Positions 1 to 12,410 are shown, numbered from the stretch's first letter. The stretch: DNA of 64,000 bases from Cycas panzhihuaensis (GCA_023213395.1 CM041465.1:18972001-19036000); one strand, 5' to 3'. Translations and numbers: made by a program. Notes: a model not told the origin generated them from the letters alone.

Positions 1-894
1 CAACCATAGCTGAGGAGGGTAGAGGTGATACTCTGGTAGGCTAGGCTATTGATGAGGTGGTAATAAAGGAGGAGGAGGTACCAGTAGCTAGGGGAGGTCC
101 TGTGGAGGAGGTGGTCATCCAAGTCGAGGAGTCGGTGGTCCCAGGAGGTGAGACACTACCTTTTCCTATCATCTTTTGATCACTAGGGATCTAGATGCTT
201 TGTTTTGATTTGGTTTATTTAGTATACATATACAGATGTATGTAATGATATATGATGTATTTGACTTTACAAGAGCAATGGAGATGAAGTGGTTGGTTGA
301 GGCAGTAGTCCAAGAGATGTTCCCCCGGGCCTATGTAGAGGGGCAACCTCCCATCCAAGCAGGAGAGGAGCCATGATTGAGAGGGGATCATACAACGGCA
401 TTTACCCCATTAGTTAGGGCTAGGGATGTGTGTGTAGTAAAGTCCCAGGAACATCAGGCGAGAGTGGGACATCTATAAGGAGAGTTGGACGGGACCAGAG
501 TAGAGAGAGACACCCTACAAGGTTGGGTCTAGGCACTGGAGGCTCAGGGAGGAGCAGGTGGGGATATGAAGAGTCGCATCCAAGTGGTAGTGTTAGAGGA
601 ACAGCTCTATAGGATGGAGGAAAGGCTCTGAGGAGTAGAGGGTGAGAGGGATCGTATCCAGGCACGATACAATCAGGTAGTGGATCAGGTGGCATCAAGG
701 TCATCGTGGAGCAGGACTCATACTCACATAATGATAATGACCTCAAGGAGGCCTCAAGACGAGGGGAGCAAAGTGGGGAGCTCCTAGAGGTGCAAGAGGA
801 GTTTAGAAGGTATGTGGTCCCTTGGAGAGGGATCACATCGACTAGGAGACGATGCGCCATGAGCAGAGGATCACCTGAGAGCAGGATGTACTAA
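1..894 (+). pseudogene. Antisense PMD gene of element A, C-terminal part (acidic and coiled-coil region) with an intron
   Basis: This stretch matches 36520-37372 of element H. It is the 3' half of the gene carried on the strand opposite to gag-pol. The visible protein parts are a segment rich in E and G before the intron and, after it, a charged region with R, E and Q spacing typical of a coiled coil (about 430-720), followed by an arginine-rich tail that stops at 892-894. The putative intron spans 148-273, starts GTGAGA and ends AAG. The PMD itself would lie left of the window. Stops occur in the reading frame, for example after LVRARDV near 435, so this copy is not functional as it stands. 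Confidence 0.65.
148..273 (+). other. Putative GT-AG intron in the antisense gene of A
   Basis: The donor is GAG/GTGAGA and the acceptor is TTTACAAG/AG. The 126 base segment is T-rich and lines up with 36641-36770, 29164-29287 and 53918-54054 in the other copies. The same donor hexamer is found in all four. Confidence 0.6.
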
Positions 895-1654
895 GTTTTA
901 ATTTGGGAAAGCACCAGCCCTTTAGGGAGTCACCATATGTTACCACATGATTGTACTCCTCCCTACAAGGATTCCAGCTTCCTGCAAATGATGTACCACA
1001 CCATTTGTATGATATGACACATTATGATTTCTCTTATGTATATAGACATGGCCATTGGTACCCCATTTGATATACAATGGTGTGTGATGATACATGATGA
1101 TGTATTGTGTTACATTTATTTTTGTATAAATGTTCATGTATATGCGTGTATGAGTGTACATGTGCACAAAGATCTATAGATCATGATGATTTGAATTGAT
1201 TATTTTATGGTTTATGTTATGGAATTATTTAAGCTGCACACACTTCCTTTCATGTAGGCCCACATCCCTAGAGGGTACACATGATCACCATGAGCATCGG
1301 TGATAGGCATATGTAGGGCTAGGAGATAGGGGGCCATATACATCCATATAGGAGCATAGAGGAATATGTAAAGGAAGCACCAACAAGAAAGGGAGTAATG
1401 ATACTTGAGCATTCCATCCTAATTAGGGAGTGTTTCCAGGCTCAGGAGTGATAGGGATAACACACCCAATCAGGAGGACAAGGCTCCCAACAAAGGGGGG
1501 GAAAGAGGTCCTACAGGAGGAACCCAAAAGGAGAGAGAGGGCCACCATAAACTGCCATTTCCCTTGTGATTAGAAGTAATGGGGACACGCTTAGGATGGT
1601 AGTTTAGACTCGTTTCAGAGTGAAAGGAGAGAGAGAAGTGGTCATACATAAAAT
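895..1654. other. Noncoding spacer of element A between antisense gene and integrase
   Basis: No reading frame matches a known family. The region is AT-rich with TGTA and CATA runs (1100-1170) and is similar to 37400-38130 in H and 61325-61870 in J. The two genes on either side are convergent here: the antisense gene ends at 894 reading right and integrase ends near 1655 reading left. The spacer probably carries the 3' untranslated ends of both. Confidence 0.6.
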
Positions 1655-2830
1655 TTCTTTAGGAATTTTCCATTAACGACTTTCTCAAATTTGAGACCTT
1701 CCAAAGTTGCGATCCTGTAAGCATCGTTATCGAGGCTATCGAGAACGACGAAGGGGTTAACCCATTTAGGTCCTCACTTAGATAGGCAATCATGGAGATA
1801 TTCTAATTTGAGGACATGGCCCCTAGGATGCAAAGGGTAAGAGTGAAGGTGCTTGTTATACATCCTTCGCGCCCTAGCCTTAGAAGTGAGATTCACTTGG
1901 TAAGTGATCAAGCGCATCTCGTCTAAGGCCTCGAGGTCTAAGAGGTGAGCCTAACAGAGAGACTCCTCATTGATAAGTCCCCGAAGGAAGACTCGTAAAG
2001 AGGGAATCTCCACTTCCAATGGGAGAACCACCTCTATTCTATACACTAGGGAAAATGGGATCATTCCTGTAGCCGTGCGGATAGACATATGATATGCGTA
2101 TAGAATGGAAGGGAGCTGAAGATGTCAATCTTTTTGAGATTGGGTTACAGTTTTCTTTAAGATGTTTATAAGGGTTTTGTTAAACGATTCAACTTGGCCA
2201 TTGGCCTGAGGGTAATAGGGAGAGGAGGTTTTGTGAGAAATTTTAAATTTCTCACAGAGTTCATTCATCTCCTTATTACAAAAAGGAGTTCCATTATTCG
2301 TAATCAGGATGTCGGGGACTCCAAAATAGCAAATGATGTGTTGGTAGATGAAGGTGGATATCGTCTTACCAGGGGTAGAAGACAAAGAGACTACTTCATC
2401 CCATTTGGTGAAGTACTATGTAGCAGTCAAGATGAACTTGTGTTGCGATGAAGAAGGTAGGGATATAGCTCTAATAAGGTCCAACCCCCATTGGGAGAAG
2501 GGCCATGGAGATATGATGGGATGAAGGGTCTCATAAGGCAAGTGGGTGATGTTGGCATGTTCTTGGAACCATCGACATCTCAAGGCATAGACATGGGCAT
2601 CCTTGAAGAGGGACGATCAGTAATACCCCATGCAAAGGATCCTTTGGGCCATGGATTGGCCTCCAAAATGACCTACGCAAATTTCGTTGTAGCATTCATG
2701 GAGTATTTGGTTTTCTTCATCAGGAGTGATGCAGCAGAGAAGGATCATGTCAAAGGATCTCTTATACAATACTTCACCTATGAGGAAGTATTTCTTGGTA
2801 GTAGCCTGAATACATAACCTAACTTTATCG
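1655..2830 (-). pseudogene. pol: Integrase of element A
   Basis: Integrase joins the cDNA to chromosomal DNA. From right to left one sees the N-terminal zinc-finger region (about 2590-2830), the catalytic core (2125-2500) and the C-terminal domain (1655-1935), which matches the better preserved 38135-38404. In the core, the first acidic residue is present in GLDLI (near 2490). The second motif reads TNNGTPF instead of TDNGTPF, so the second catalytic aspartate is replaced by N. The glutamate of GQVESFNK is present. In-frame stops and frame changes separate the three parts. No chromodomain is seen after the C-terminal domain. Confidence 0.85.
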
Positions 2831-3039
2831 TTGGCTTCAGGGTGGTACTACTACTAGGCGAGGTATTATACAATGTCTTCATACCACTCACTATTGGTAA
2901 GTAGATGAGGAAGAGAATCCTAAATGGCTAAAATAGGCTCGTTAAGCAAAGAGTCATCAATGAGAATACTAAAAAGGTATAGGATAGGGGTGTCGACGAG
3001 TTGCTCGACCACCACCATCCCTTTCTTTGACTTCCTATT

Positions 3040-4260
3040 AATGATTTGGAGGTCAAATTCTTGAAGGAGGATGACCCACTTGCTAGTCCTACCTATCAGG
3101 TCAGATCAAGTAAGCAAATATCTTAGGGGATCGGATTAGACGATCACTCGAGTAGTGTTCTTGAGTAAGTAGTGCCTAAACATCTTGGTGGCATGCACCA
3201 AGGAGAGACACTCCTTCTCGGTAGGTGAGTAGTTAAGTTTAGCAGCCACGAGGGTGTGACTGATGAAGTAAATGGCCCTTTCAGTTCCAAAATCATCCTC
3301 TTGGGCTAACATGGTGCCCAAGGACTCATCGGTAGCTAAGGTGTAGAGAATAAATGGCCTATCAAAGAGAGGGAACACCAGCGTTGGACTGGAAGTGAGG
3401 GCTTCCTTGAGTTCTTCGAAGGCTTGTTGGGCCTTTGAAGACCAAATGAATGAGGCTCCTTTCTTTAATAGGTTGATAAGAGGTTTGGTGTTTATGGCGA
3501 GATTTACTAGGAAACACCTAAAAAATCCAAGCCTACTTAAGAATGACTTGATTTGTCATTGGGTTTTAGGAGGTGATATGTCAAGGATGGCCTTAACTTT
3601 ATGAAGATTGATTTGGATTCCTTATTTTGAGATAAGGAAACCAAGGAGTTTGCCAGCTGTTATAACAAACATGCATTTGAGGGGGTTGAGGCTTACATGG
3701 TATTTGCAACATTGTGTGAAGATGACTCACAAATCAGAAGGATGGTGGGCCTTAATGCATGAGAGACCCATCATATCATCCATGAAAACCTTTAAATATT
3801 TATTGATAAGGTCATGGAATATGAATTGTATCACCTTTTGGTAGGTGGCACCTACATTTTTAGCCCGAAGGGCATCACCTTATAGGTGAAGGTGCCCCAC
3901 GGCGTAGTGAAGGCTGCGTTATGATGGTCTTCAAGAGAAATCTAGATTTGGTTATAGCCTAAGAATCCATATATTAAGGATATGAATTCAAAATCAATAG
4001 TTCAATCGATGATTTGATCAATAAAGGGAAGTGGGAAATTGTCCTTAGGACATGCATTGTTGATGTCTCCGAAATCAATACATATCCTAATTGTCCCATT
4101 CTTTTTGGCAACAGGGACAATGTTGGACACCCACTTGGGGTAGTCAATAGAAGTAATTAACCCCATATTTAGGAGTTTTTTAACTTCCATCTTGATGGTA
4201 GCTGAAAGCTTGGGATGAAGAGGGCACTACTTTTGATGCACAGGGAGGGCCTGGGATGGT
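3040..4260 (-). pseudogene. pol: Reverse transcriptase and first RNase H of element A
   Basis: RT copies the RNA and the attached RNase H removes the template. The RT start is clear at 4002-4200 (MEVKKLLNMGLITS, then NIVPVAKKNGTIRICIDF and CPKDNFPLPFIDQIID). The catalytic motif is FMDDMMGLS near 3780, the form of YVDD used by this family, with both aspartates kept. The RNase H follows at 3136-3378 (ATDESLGTMLAQEDD, YSPTEKECLSLVHA, FRHYLL), the usual gypsy type. Between gRH and integrase (2830-3040) there is only a short linker; no second RNase H is present there. Several stops interrupt the frame. Confidence 0.88.
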
Positions 4261-5199
4261 GGTAAGATTATAGGTAACAATCGAAGGGTCTATTCCCTTC
4301 ATATCAGAATAATCCTATATGAATATGTCTTAGAATTCCTAGAACAGAAGGATGTACTCCTTCATTTCATCAGGAGAGCATTCTACTCCTACCTTTATGA
4401 CCTTACCTAGGGCAAGGACTATGTCCTTGCTTGCCCCCATGCACATAGCATTCCCTTCCTTGAAGTGAAACGGTTCTCAGTCAATAAGAGGGGGTATAAT
4501 AGGAGATGGATTTTGGTTGGTAAGAGATGACCTAGTAGGTAAGACCTTCCAGTGACCAAGCCTATGGTGACCAGAAGGGAAATTAGGCACAAAGACTGCT
4601 AGATTCTTGAGCAAAGCCTTGTCATCCTCAAAGTAATCCACTTCATGGATGACCACTCCTCAAGAAGACAAGGACAATGGGGTAGAAGAAGTGGTAGAAC
4701 CATAGAGGTTGACCCACCACTCGACATATCTAAAGGACTCTTTAGAAGAGTCAGAAAGAATTCTTCTCTAAGGAGTAATAAGAGGCTCCCTAGCTTCACT
4801 GCCTATGAGGGGTGATGAAGAGGGGGATGCAACAATCGTCTGATCAGTAGAAGTGATAACATGTGATTCAATGGAAGAGCTAGTTTCTTCAATAATAAGG
4901 GTTTCAGGTCAAGACCTGAAACAAAGGAAGTGCCCCCTACCCGTGCTTAAGAGAGATATGGGATGAGGAAAGTTCTTATCCTCGCTATCAAACACGTCAT
5001 CACTAAGCATGGTGAGATACCCATAGCTCTCCATACCAATAGGGACGAACCATATGGGGTTGTAAGAAGAAGATAAAGGACCTTCTTCCAAAGGGGATGG
5101 ATTAGGGATGTCGATGGAACAAGTGGAAGCATGGGCAAAAAGGCCCTTGTCACTTTTTACTTGACCATGAACTACTTCATGAGGTTGACGAGGTTGTTT
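4261..5199 (-). pseudogene. Pol linker of element A between protease and RT
   Basis: This stretch was coding: fragments on the minus strand match the same interval of H (40730-41600) residue by residue with silent-type variation. No domain is recognised. The piece next to RT is the conserved run before the RT fingers that in H reads MKGIDPLIITHNL. Stops and frameshifts are frequent. Confidence 0.55.
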
Positions 5200-5760
5200 A
5201 GTAGGAGGAGGCTCTTAGGAGACAACCCTCATTCACCCCTCATGGACGAACTTAAGTTATCCCCATTGAGATAAGCACATGGCTCCCATTTAGTCAAGCC
5301 ATGGACATCCTAATAAAAGGTTATAGTCAACATCGACATCGAGAACTATAATGTTGGTGAGGACAGTCTTGTCCTCAAGGTTAAGGGGGATGGACACCGA
5401 TCCTAAGGGTGTCTTTTTGCTACCATCGTAGCCTTAACATAGACATGGAATTGACTCCAAGGCCAATATGCTAAGCTCTTGCATGATGCGCAAGGGCATG
5501 GCATTGACGAAAGAACCATTATCGACAATAGTTCTTCGTAAAGTATAGTCAAGAGTGTCAATAGTTATGGTGGAAGGGAAATACCATTGACATTCCCTTT
5601 CACCAGTAAGGGGAAGATCTTTGATGTCAAAAGAGATGACGGGTTTACAACTTAGGGAAACACCCAAGGCATGAATAGACATGTCACCCATTCTCAAGGC
5701 TTCTAAGAGAAGTGCACACTATTTGGGGTATCTCCTCAAGACATCCATTATGGAAATTCC
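5200..5760 (-). pseudogene. pol: Aspartic protease of element A
   Basis: A retropepsin-type protease that would cut the gag-pol polyprotein. The open stretch 5434-5697 contains the active-site region TIVDNGSFVNAMPLRIMQEL: the D-[TS]-G triad is D-N-G here. Element H has the same D-N-G, so N looks like a family feature and not a single-copy mutation. The C-terminal half (5200-5430) includes the flap and LLLGCPW-like segment seen more clearly in H. The frame is broken at 5433. Confidence 0.75.
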
Positions 5761-8290
5761 TACAGCCACGGTGTGGAGCTCATCGATAACAAAGAAGGGC
5801 TTCCCTTTCATGGTAGGTTAAGGAAGAGCTCTTTGAAAGTTGTAGCAACCAGGGTTCATGGGAATGGTCTTGGAGAGTGCAGGGAGTTCTAGAAGAGGGT
5901 CAAGGTAAGATGTAGATGAAGAGGTACCGTTTGCCTCTTTAGCTACTTGAGACCAGGTTAGGGCATTCAATGGTGTGGTCTTAAGTATATGGATGACCTT
6001 CTTTCCCTTGTTTTAGGATTGAGAAGGTGAGGGAGTGTGATGGTCAGGAGAACCAAAGGAAGAGGATGAGTTCCCTGCACCCTTCCCCTTGGCTTGTGAA
6101 GGGAAGGGTTTGGGGATCTTCCTCTGTTTCAGCTACTCTTTTATTGGTTGTCAAGATCACATTCCTCGTGTTTAGGGAAGGGACCTTCATGGATGGGCTG
6201 GTCTAAGTTAGGCCTAGATGCCCATTTGGGAGAAGAATCACACTGTGGGGAAGCTCTAGGGTGTTGGGCCTGGCATTGTGAATCTTCGTAGAAATATTCT
6301 CCGTGGATGGAACACCATTTCTTCTCGAGGGAGGAATCGAGCTTCCTCGCTTAAGAAGATTTGGTGTTGCCACCCTTGGGGGAGTAGCTTGAGAAGCCTA
6401 GTGGACTAGTTTATGTGAAGTAGGGGACGGAGGAGCCTAGAGTTTGACCTCCTTCATGGTACTTTCAAATGAATGTATAATAGAAGTGAGAAGATCTAAG
6501 GTCCTCTCAGTCAGATGGGAAGAAGACTTAGCAGGCTTTTGGATTTTGGCCTCTAGGGGAGGTGGAGGTGTCTCATGTCATTTTGAGGGCTTGAGAGGCT
6601 TCTTGAGTCTGGTTTGGATTTCAATGGCCTCAAGTGCCAAGCACTTGGCTATGGTAGGGTCACACGTAGTTACCCACATTTTAAGGACTTCGACATGGAC
6701 TTTTGGGTGAAGAGCATTGACAAAAAGGTCCCTCTTCAACTCCTCAAGCAGAGCTACCTTGGTGGAGTGAACAAGGTCATGAAAGTATCTCACAAAGTCA
6801 TGATTCATCTCATTATGACCTTGTTTGAGAGATAAGAAGGCTTTCATTCCATTCTCAAATAGACGGGCCATGTCAAAATAGTTGATGTATTCATCCACGA
6901 GCTATTGGAATGAAAAAATATAATGTATTGGTAGGCGATAGAACCACTTAAGAGCATCACCTTAAAGGGATTGTGGGCAAAGTTTTATAAGAATGTGGTC
7001 ATAGGCCCAGTAATCGATACATGCCATAGAAAAGCTACAGACATGCTCTATTGGGTCCTGTGATAAGGTCCCATCAAATTTGGGAACCTTAGGAGGGTGA
7101 GGCAGTAAGTTGGTTCTTAGTGCTTCAATGGCTAAGGGCGTCGATCTATAGTCCATAAAGGGGTGTGCCCTTGACTAGACCATAGGGTTAATAGAAGCTA
7201 GAAGAGGAGGTGGACAAGGTTGCTTGAATCCTCCTTGGAGGGTTTGGTTTAAAAGGGGATGTTGTCCTCCCCCCATTTGATGAGAAGACCTAAATCCCAC
7301 ATTTGAAAGGGCATGCATAAGAGTAGATGGGTGTGATGGACCCATTCCTCCTTGAGCAAATACTCCTTGTTAGAAAGGAGCTTAAGGGAAAGTGACTTGG
7401 GAGGGGGTCTGCCCTCCATACAAAGGTGCAACATGAGGTTTAATGTAGGAAGATAGAAAAGAGGGGTAAGGGACCAAGTTTTTCCCATATGGGCCACTCG
7501 TGGGTGGTGCGACCCCAAATGGGTACAAAGGGTCCACCGCATAAGCTAGAAGGGAGTTTCCCTTACCATGTTCCTATGGTTGAGAGGTGTAACCAGGAGG
7601 TAAGTAAAGGTAAGAATCACTAGGTTGAAGTTGAGAGTGTGTGGGGGTGGGCCCCATGTGGGTAGAAGTAAGGGCACATGTGGGTCCCCTAGGTCTAATA
7701 GGTAGTGGATAGACTATAGTCAAAGGAGGAATAGTTGTTTGACTAGACATGGGCATGCTCAACCTGAGTTAGGAAGAGGACATATCTTGGGTGGTCCCCA
7801 AGGAATATAAAGCATGGGGAGAAGAAGATGAAGTGAGAGGTAGGCTCATCATAGGTAGGGAAGTCGAATGGGATGAGCAAGGTAAGGTGAATGTAGAGGA
7901 AGGAGATGTAACGCTTTGTAAGATGCTCTTAAACCACTTAGGATATGGTTGGAGATGAGCAGCTTGGAATCATTGGCTAAGGGCTTCCACTACATCGGTA
8001 GGAGGGGTATTTGCTTGATTATAAGAGGTAGATGGAACCTCATACGAAGTAGACCTCGTAGGACGATCCTCATAAGACTCACCATTGTGGTGGTGAAACT
8101 TTAGAGGGGATGAAACCTCTACTTCATGAGTAGAGAGATGGTGGAGTTGTGGGTGTTGCTGGTCACCTGGATAAAAGATAGGGTCCTCACCCTCTTAGGC
8201 AAACCCTTGAAAAGAAGTAGAAGGCTCATGTGATTGGGACACATAGGCATGATATTCCCAATCCGAGGGGAATCCCTCCATAGTCAAATT
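5761..8290 (-). pseudogene. gag: Gag of element A
   Basis: Gag forms the particle that packages the RNA. The N-terminal half (about 7250-8290) is low complexity, rich in P, S, T and Y. The conserved retrotransposon gag domain is at 6578-7156: LPHPPKVPKFDGTLSQDP at its start, then the MDEYINYFDMA and RYFHDLVHSTKVALLEE helices. A zinc-knuckle variant follows near 6271-6330, KKWCSIHGEYFYEDSQC, where the usual second histidine is Y in this copy. The part 5761-6250 is basic and serine-rich. Stops split the frame many times. Confidence 0.75.
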
Positions 8291-8515
8291 AGAATTGGAT
8301 GTAGGAAGGGAGTGGTATGAGGAGTCTTCCAACAATGGAGGTAGACCTTGTAAGCAATGTGAGAATCGTCGCATATAAGTTTTACCTATGGGTTAGAAGA
8401 AAGTAGGAGAGATAAAGTGGTGTACACATTAGGGGCTGTCCAACAAAACCAAAAGGAAGAGATACTAAGAAGAAGCAGTACCAACAAGAAGGGAGGAAGG
8501 ATTGATCCCTTACTA

Positions 8516-8539
8516 GCAGGTCCCTAGTATGGTCACCAA
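8516..8539 (-). other. Primer binding site of element A
   Basis: Directly inside the 5' LTR the minus strand reads TTGGTGACCATACTAGGGAC. Element H has the nearly identical ACTGGTGACCATATTGGGGA. It starts with TGG, as expected for pairing with the CCA end of a tRNA. It is not the initiator-Met type used by D, E and F. Confidence 0.7.
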
Positions 8540-11500
8540 TGGAATTGCATCTATGGGATGGTAACCATACTTAGTTAGGATTGGATCAATCAACGAAGAG
8601 ATTTAGAATCTAAGGTCAATCTAGTAAGTGAAAGAGATCACCCACACTAGGCATTCGTGCATTAGAACACAAGTTTAGGACCAACAAATGACGCACAATT
8701 CCCTTTTGGGTAACTCGTCTTGGTTTTGAGGGTGGAAGGACTGAGGGATATCCTTGGTTTCTTGAGTAACCTCAAGGGATAGGTCCTCCCGCCCTTAGAT
8801 GGCCAAAGGAGGGAGGTAAAGGCAAGCAAGGGAATGGCTCCCCATGTGGAATAAGAGGGATGTGAGAGATGTACACCCAAGAAAGCAAGAGGATGACGCA
8901 CACTCATAACGGGGGAGTTAGATGACCAACCCTTGAGTGGGACCAACCTAGAGGGTATGATAGGGATGCCTAGCTAAGGTAGGTGTAATAAAAATTAAGG
9001 GGGAGTGGCCTAAAGGGAAGATCTTCCCTAGGTCACTATACCTAAGGTAGACTCTAGGATATGAGGGAACGGTAAAAAGGAGGTTTCAACCATTTCGTGT
9101 GTAAGGGGCTAAACTTTTACGTGTTCTGGTGAAGTAACGAATGAATTGTTATGTTTAATGCAAACTAGAAGCAAAAAACTACAAAATGAATATGCTCTTA
9201 TTCACTCTAATGTAAGAACCTCATTCTCCTTTATGTTTTCTAATGAGCAAAATAGAAATGAAGAGGCTAGCCAAACGATCACAAGCATACTTGCATGGGG
9301 TGTAAGGCCAAATAGAGGTATGTGCAATCAAGCAAGGAAGTGAGTGAATGCTATTCCTACTCCATGCACTTTCTTAGATGAGTAAATGAAGCAAACATAT
9401 GCAAATAATAGATGCAAGTTTATTCTTTTTCTCTTTCCCTTTTATTCTCTATGCATGCAAGTAAGTAGACCTTAAACAATAGGAAAAAAAGAAGTGGCAA
9501 GGGAAGAGTAGTGGTGCACTTGGAAGATCGTGTAGTCGGGTGAACGTATTTCCTTGCAATGTGCTTGCTTTCTTCCTCCTTGTCCCCAAACGTGAGTGGC
9601 GTAGTGCGATGATGTTGGGGTCTTTCTTGCCTTCCCCAAGTTAAAAGAACAATGGCAAAAAAGGAAAAAAGGAAGGACTATGCAAGAAAAATTAGAAAGT
9701 GATAAGGGAGAGAAGGAGAAGAACATACCCGGGTTGACATGCTCCTTTCCTAGTCTACACATGGCATGGCAAGAGCCTACAGTCAAAGAGTATTTCCCTT
9801 TCCCAAGGGGCTTTTAGGGAACAAGATATATATATATCCAAAGTTCATAAAATGATACAAGCAAAGTGCTCTAGTCAAGATAGACTTTTGTTCAAGAAAC
9901 AATTTCCAAGTTCCTCTATGCAAATAAGATAAGAAATATAAATATGGACGGTTAGCCTTAGAATGGCTAACCCTCCAAGTCATACACCTCAACATTGTCG
10001 AAGCACTTAAACAATAGGTTAAGATAGTATAGTGGCAACCAAAAGTATGGATGACAGTCTATAAAAAGGTTGTAAATGCTGCTAATGTTGCAAAAAGTTG
10101 CAATGCACAACTTCTACAACCCAAAGTTAATCCAACACCCAAAGGCAAGGTGGAATATGATTAGAGGCTAGAAATTTTACCCTTGTAAGGCTCATGACGC
10201 TGAAGCAAGCATAATAATAGGCTGTGTATGCTGCTATGAGCAGTGGTCTCTCTCTCAGAAGCTCTTTGGCAACTCGAGGGAAGCGCAGAGGAGGAAGAGG
10301 AAAATGGGAGAAGGGGATTACCCTTGAGGAGAAGGCCTTTTTGGGTTGTGGAACCCACCTTGGCTCCTTTCTCCCATCCTTTTGGGACCTCTCCCTCATT
10401 GCCTCCTTGGAGAAACCAGGGAAGAGTAGGAAGGTATGGAGAACAGACTAAAGAAAAAATGGAGGGGATGCCTCTTATGCATAATGGAAGACTGAGAAAT
10501 AGGGAGTATATCGGGGTATTTCAATCACTTTTAAGGAACTTAAGAGGAACAAAATGAAATAGGAATGGAACAATACCTGCTATAGATGAATTAGGAAGAG
10601 ATCTACTGAAGAAAATGGCAGAGGAAGGTAGTCCTGCAAGGTTTGTAGGTGAAACCCTATGGAGGCTATGAAATCTGAAGAGACCAACTTGATGGAGTAT
10701 GATGCTTGTGCTTGGAGGCACCTTGGAGCATGTCTTTCTTGAGGAAGCCTTATATTGGGCCTGTTGGCACAGATCTGAGCTAGAGAGGACTGATCTCAAG
10801 CTAGAACATAGGTATATTAGGTGTTACAAGGCACTTCTGTAGTAGATCCTGGGAGAGTTGAGTGAAAAGAGAGTAAGAAGGGAGTGGAAGAGGAAGAAAT
10901 GAGGGTCTTTTTTGGGTTTTAAACCTAAACCTAGCTCAATTGAGTGATTAGGGTTCAACTGTGGCTAGGAATATGACTTAGTCATGTGGCAATTTTGCAA
11001 TAAATATGAAATTTTCTATAATGGATTTTAAAAAATGAAGTGTGACAGTCGCCTTCACAGTATCACAAAGTTTGCAGTGGTACTGTGATCTTCACCATGG
11101 TGTGATAACAGATAAACATAAATGAAGGAAAAAAAGGTTGGGAGGTTAGGAAGGGAGGTACCCTATGCTTGGGAGACATGGCCCTCTATCAAGATGGCTA
11201 TGGTCAGTCATAGGATTGAAGAGACCCATGCCAGGTGAAGTATAAAGGACCTAAAACTCCCAAAAGGTCGATAAACGAATGAACATACACCCACGACACC
11301 TAGACAATGTACTAGAGGTTGGGGTATGGTAACAGAGTTGTGAATGGATCACAAGGGCTGGACGGTGCTTGGGATAATGTGGATATGTGTAAGAAGATTA
11401 TAGAGTGTCATTGGGATTAATATCCCTAGATCGTCATATGCTGAAATGATGTTATGCAACATGATCAGGCAACATATGCAAAGTAGTCTTGCAAACAAAC

Positions 11501-11633
11501 TAATCAATCATGCAATGAAAATAAAGAGGTGCTTTAATTTACCTTTCTAAAATTGACCAAGGCAAAGGGTAGAAGCATACCTACACTTACCTGAGTCGAC
11601 TCGTCAAAACCCATTCTCAATAGCCAGGAAACA
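8540..11633 (-). repeat. 5' LTR of element A
   Basis: The LTR begins on the plus strand with TGGAATTGCATC and ends with ...GCCAGGAAACA, a TG...CA pair, and is about 3.1 kb. It aligns along its length with 30114-33272 and with 44913-53171 minus copia E. It has no coding potential; open stretches on both strands around 9472-9995 and 10127-10800 are chance frames. A short (TA)n tract at 9821-9838 lies where other copies carry long TA, TG or CA repeats. Confidence 0.85.
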
Positions 11634-12410
11634 ATTATCAAAATTATTTCAATTTAGGTTTTATTAGCATTGGTAGATTCTTTTGATTTGGAGTTGGAGT
11701 AGTTAGATGTGAAAATGACTTTTTTACGTGGATATTTAGATGAGAAGATCTATATGAATTAGTTAGAAGGGTTTGTATAGGATGGTAGGAAAAGATTTGT
11801 TTACAGGGTCAGGAAATCATTATATGGCCTAAAGTAATCACCTAAGCAATGGTACATGAAGTCTGATACCTTTACGAAGAGCTAAAATTTCAAAAGAAAT
11901 GAGTATGATTACTGTGTTTACTTTAAATTCTTAGACAATGGATTATTCATTATCTTGGTATTGTATATTGATTACATGATAGTTGCAAGTAAGAGCATGG
12001 CATAAACCAATAAGTTAAAGGCTTAATTAGCTAGGACTTTTGATATGAAGGATCTAAGAGCTACAAAATAAATCTTAAGTATGGAGATACATAGAGATAG
12101 GAAAAATGGTAAGCTATGATTATCACAGTAGAAATATATGGAGAAGGTGCTAACCAGATTTGGTATAAAAAATGTGAAACTAGTGAGTATCATGTTAGCT
12201 TCCTATTTCAAGCTTTCTTCAAATATGAGTCCTAGTAATGAAGAAGAAAATGATTATGTATCTCAAGTACCTTATTCTAATGCAGTAGGAAGTTTGATGT
12301 ATGCCACGGTATGTACAAGACTTGACATTTCACATGCAGTTTATGTAGTTATCAGGTTTATGGAAAATCAAAGAAAGGAACATTGGGCAACAGTGAAATG
12401 GGTGCTTTAG
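11634..12410 (+). pseudogene. pol: Copia reverse transcriptase of element F (5'-truncated)
   Basis: The translated frame follows the Tork/Tnt1 RT: the palm region (LDVKMTFLRGYLDE), the catalytic motif LYIDYMIVAS at about 11960-11990, where the second aspartate is Y, and the thumb (YMEKVLTRFGIKN at 12132). The longest open piece is 12138-12410, ending in a stop where the family has a tryptophan-leucine-arginine run. At least ten stops, many of them TAG or TAA in place of CAG, CAA or GAG codons, make it dead. Element A joins at its left edge. Confidence 0.85.

Larger units (their letters stand above)
1..11633 (-). mobile_element. Element A: Ty3/gypsy Tat/Ogre-like retrotransposon, minus strand, 3' part outside the window
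   Basis: Reading leftward from 11633 it has a 3.1 kb 5' LTR (8540-11633), a primer binding site, gag (about 5750-8290), protease (5200-5700), a linker, RT and RNase H (3040-4260), integrase (1655-2830), a noncoding spacer and the end of the antisense PMD gene (1-894). Its 3' LTR lies left of the window. Every frame is interrupted by stops. The right end of its LTR (...GGAAACA at 11627-11633) abuts the RT of copia F, so A most likely inserted into F. Sequence similarity to H (30114-53171) is high throughout. Confidence 0.85.

Noticed and set aside
2194-2817. Plus-strand frames of 85 and 108 codons
   Set aside because: They are the complement of the integrase on the minus strand; the same holds for 38684-38920 and 39083-39508.
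10127-10799. Open frames on both strands (90-104 codons)
   Set aside because: They fall in the LTR of A; the homologous LTR stretches in H do not keep the frames.
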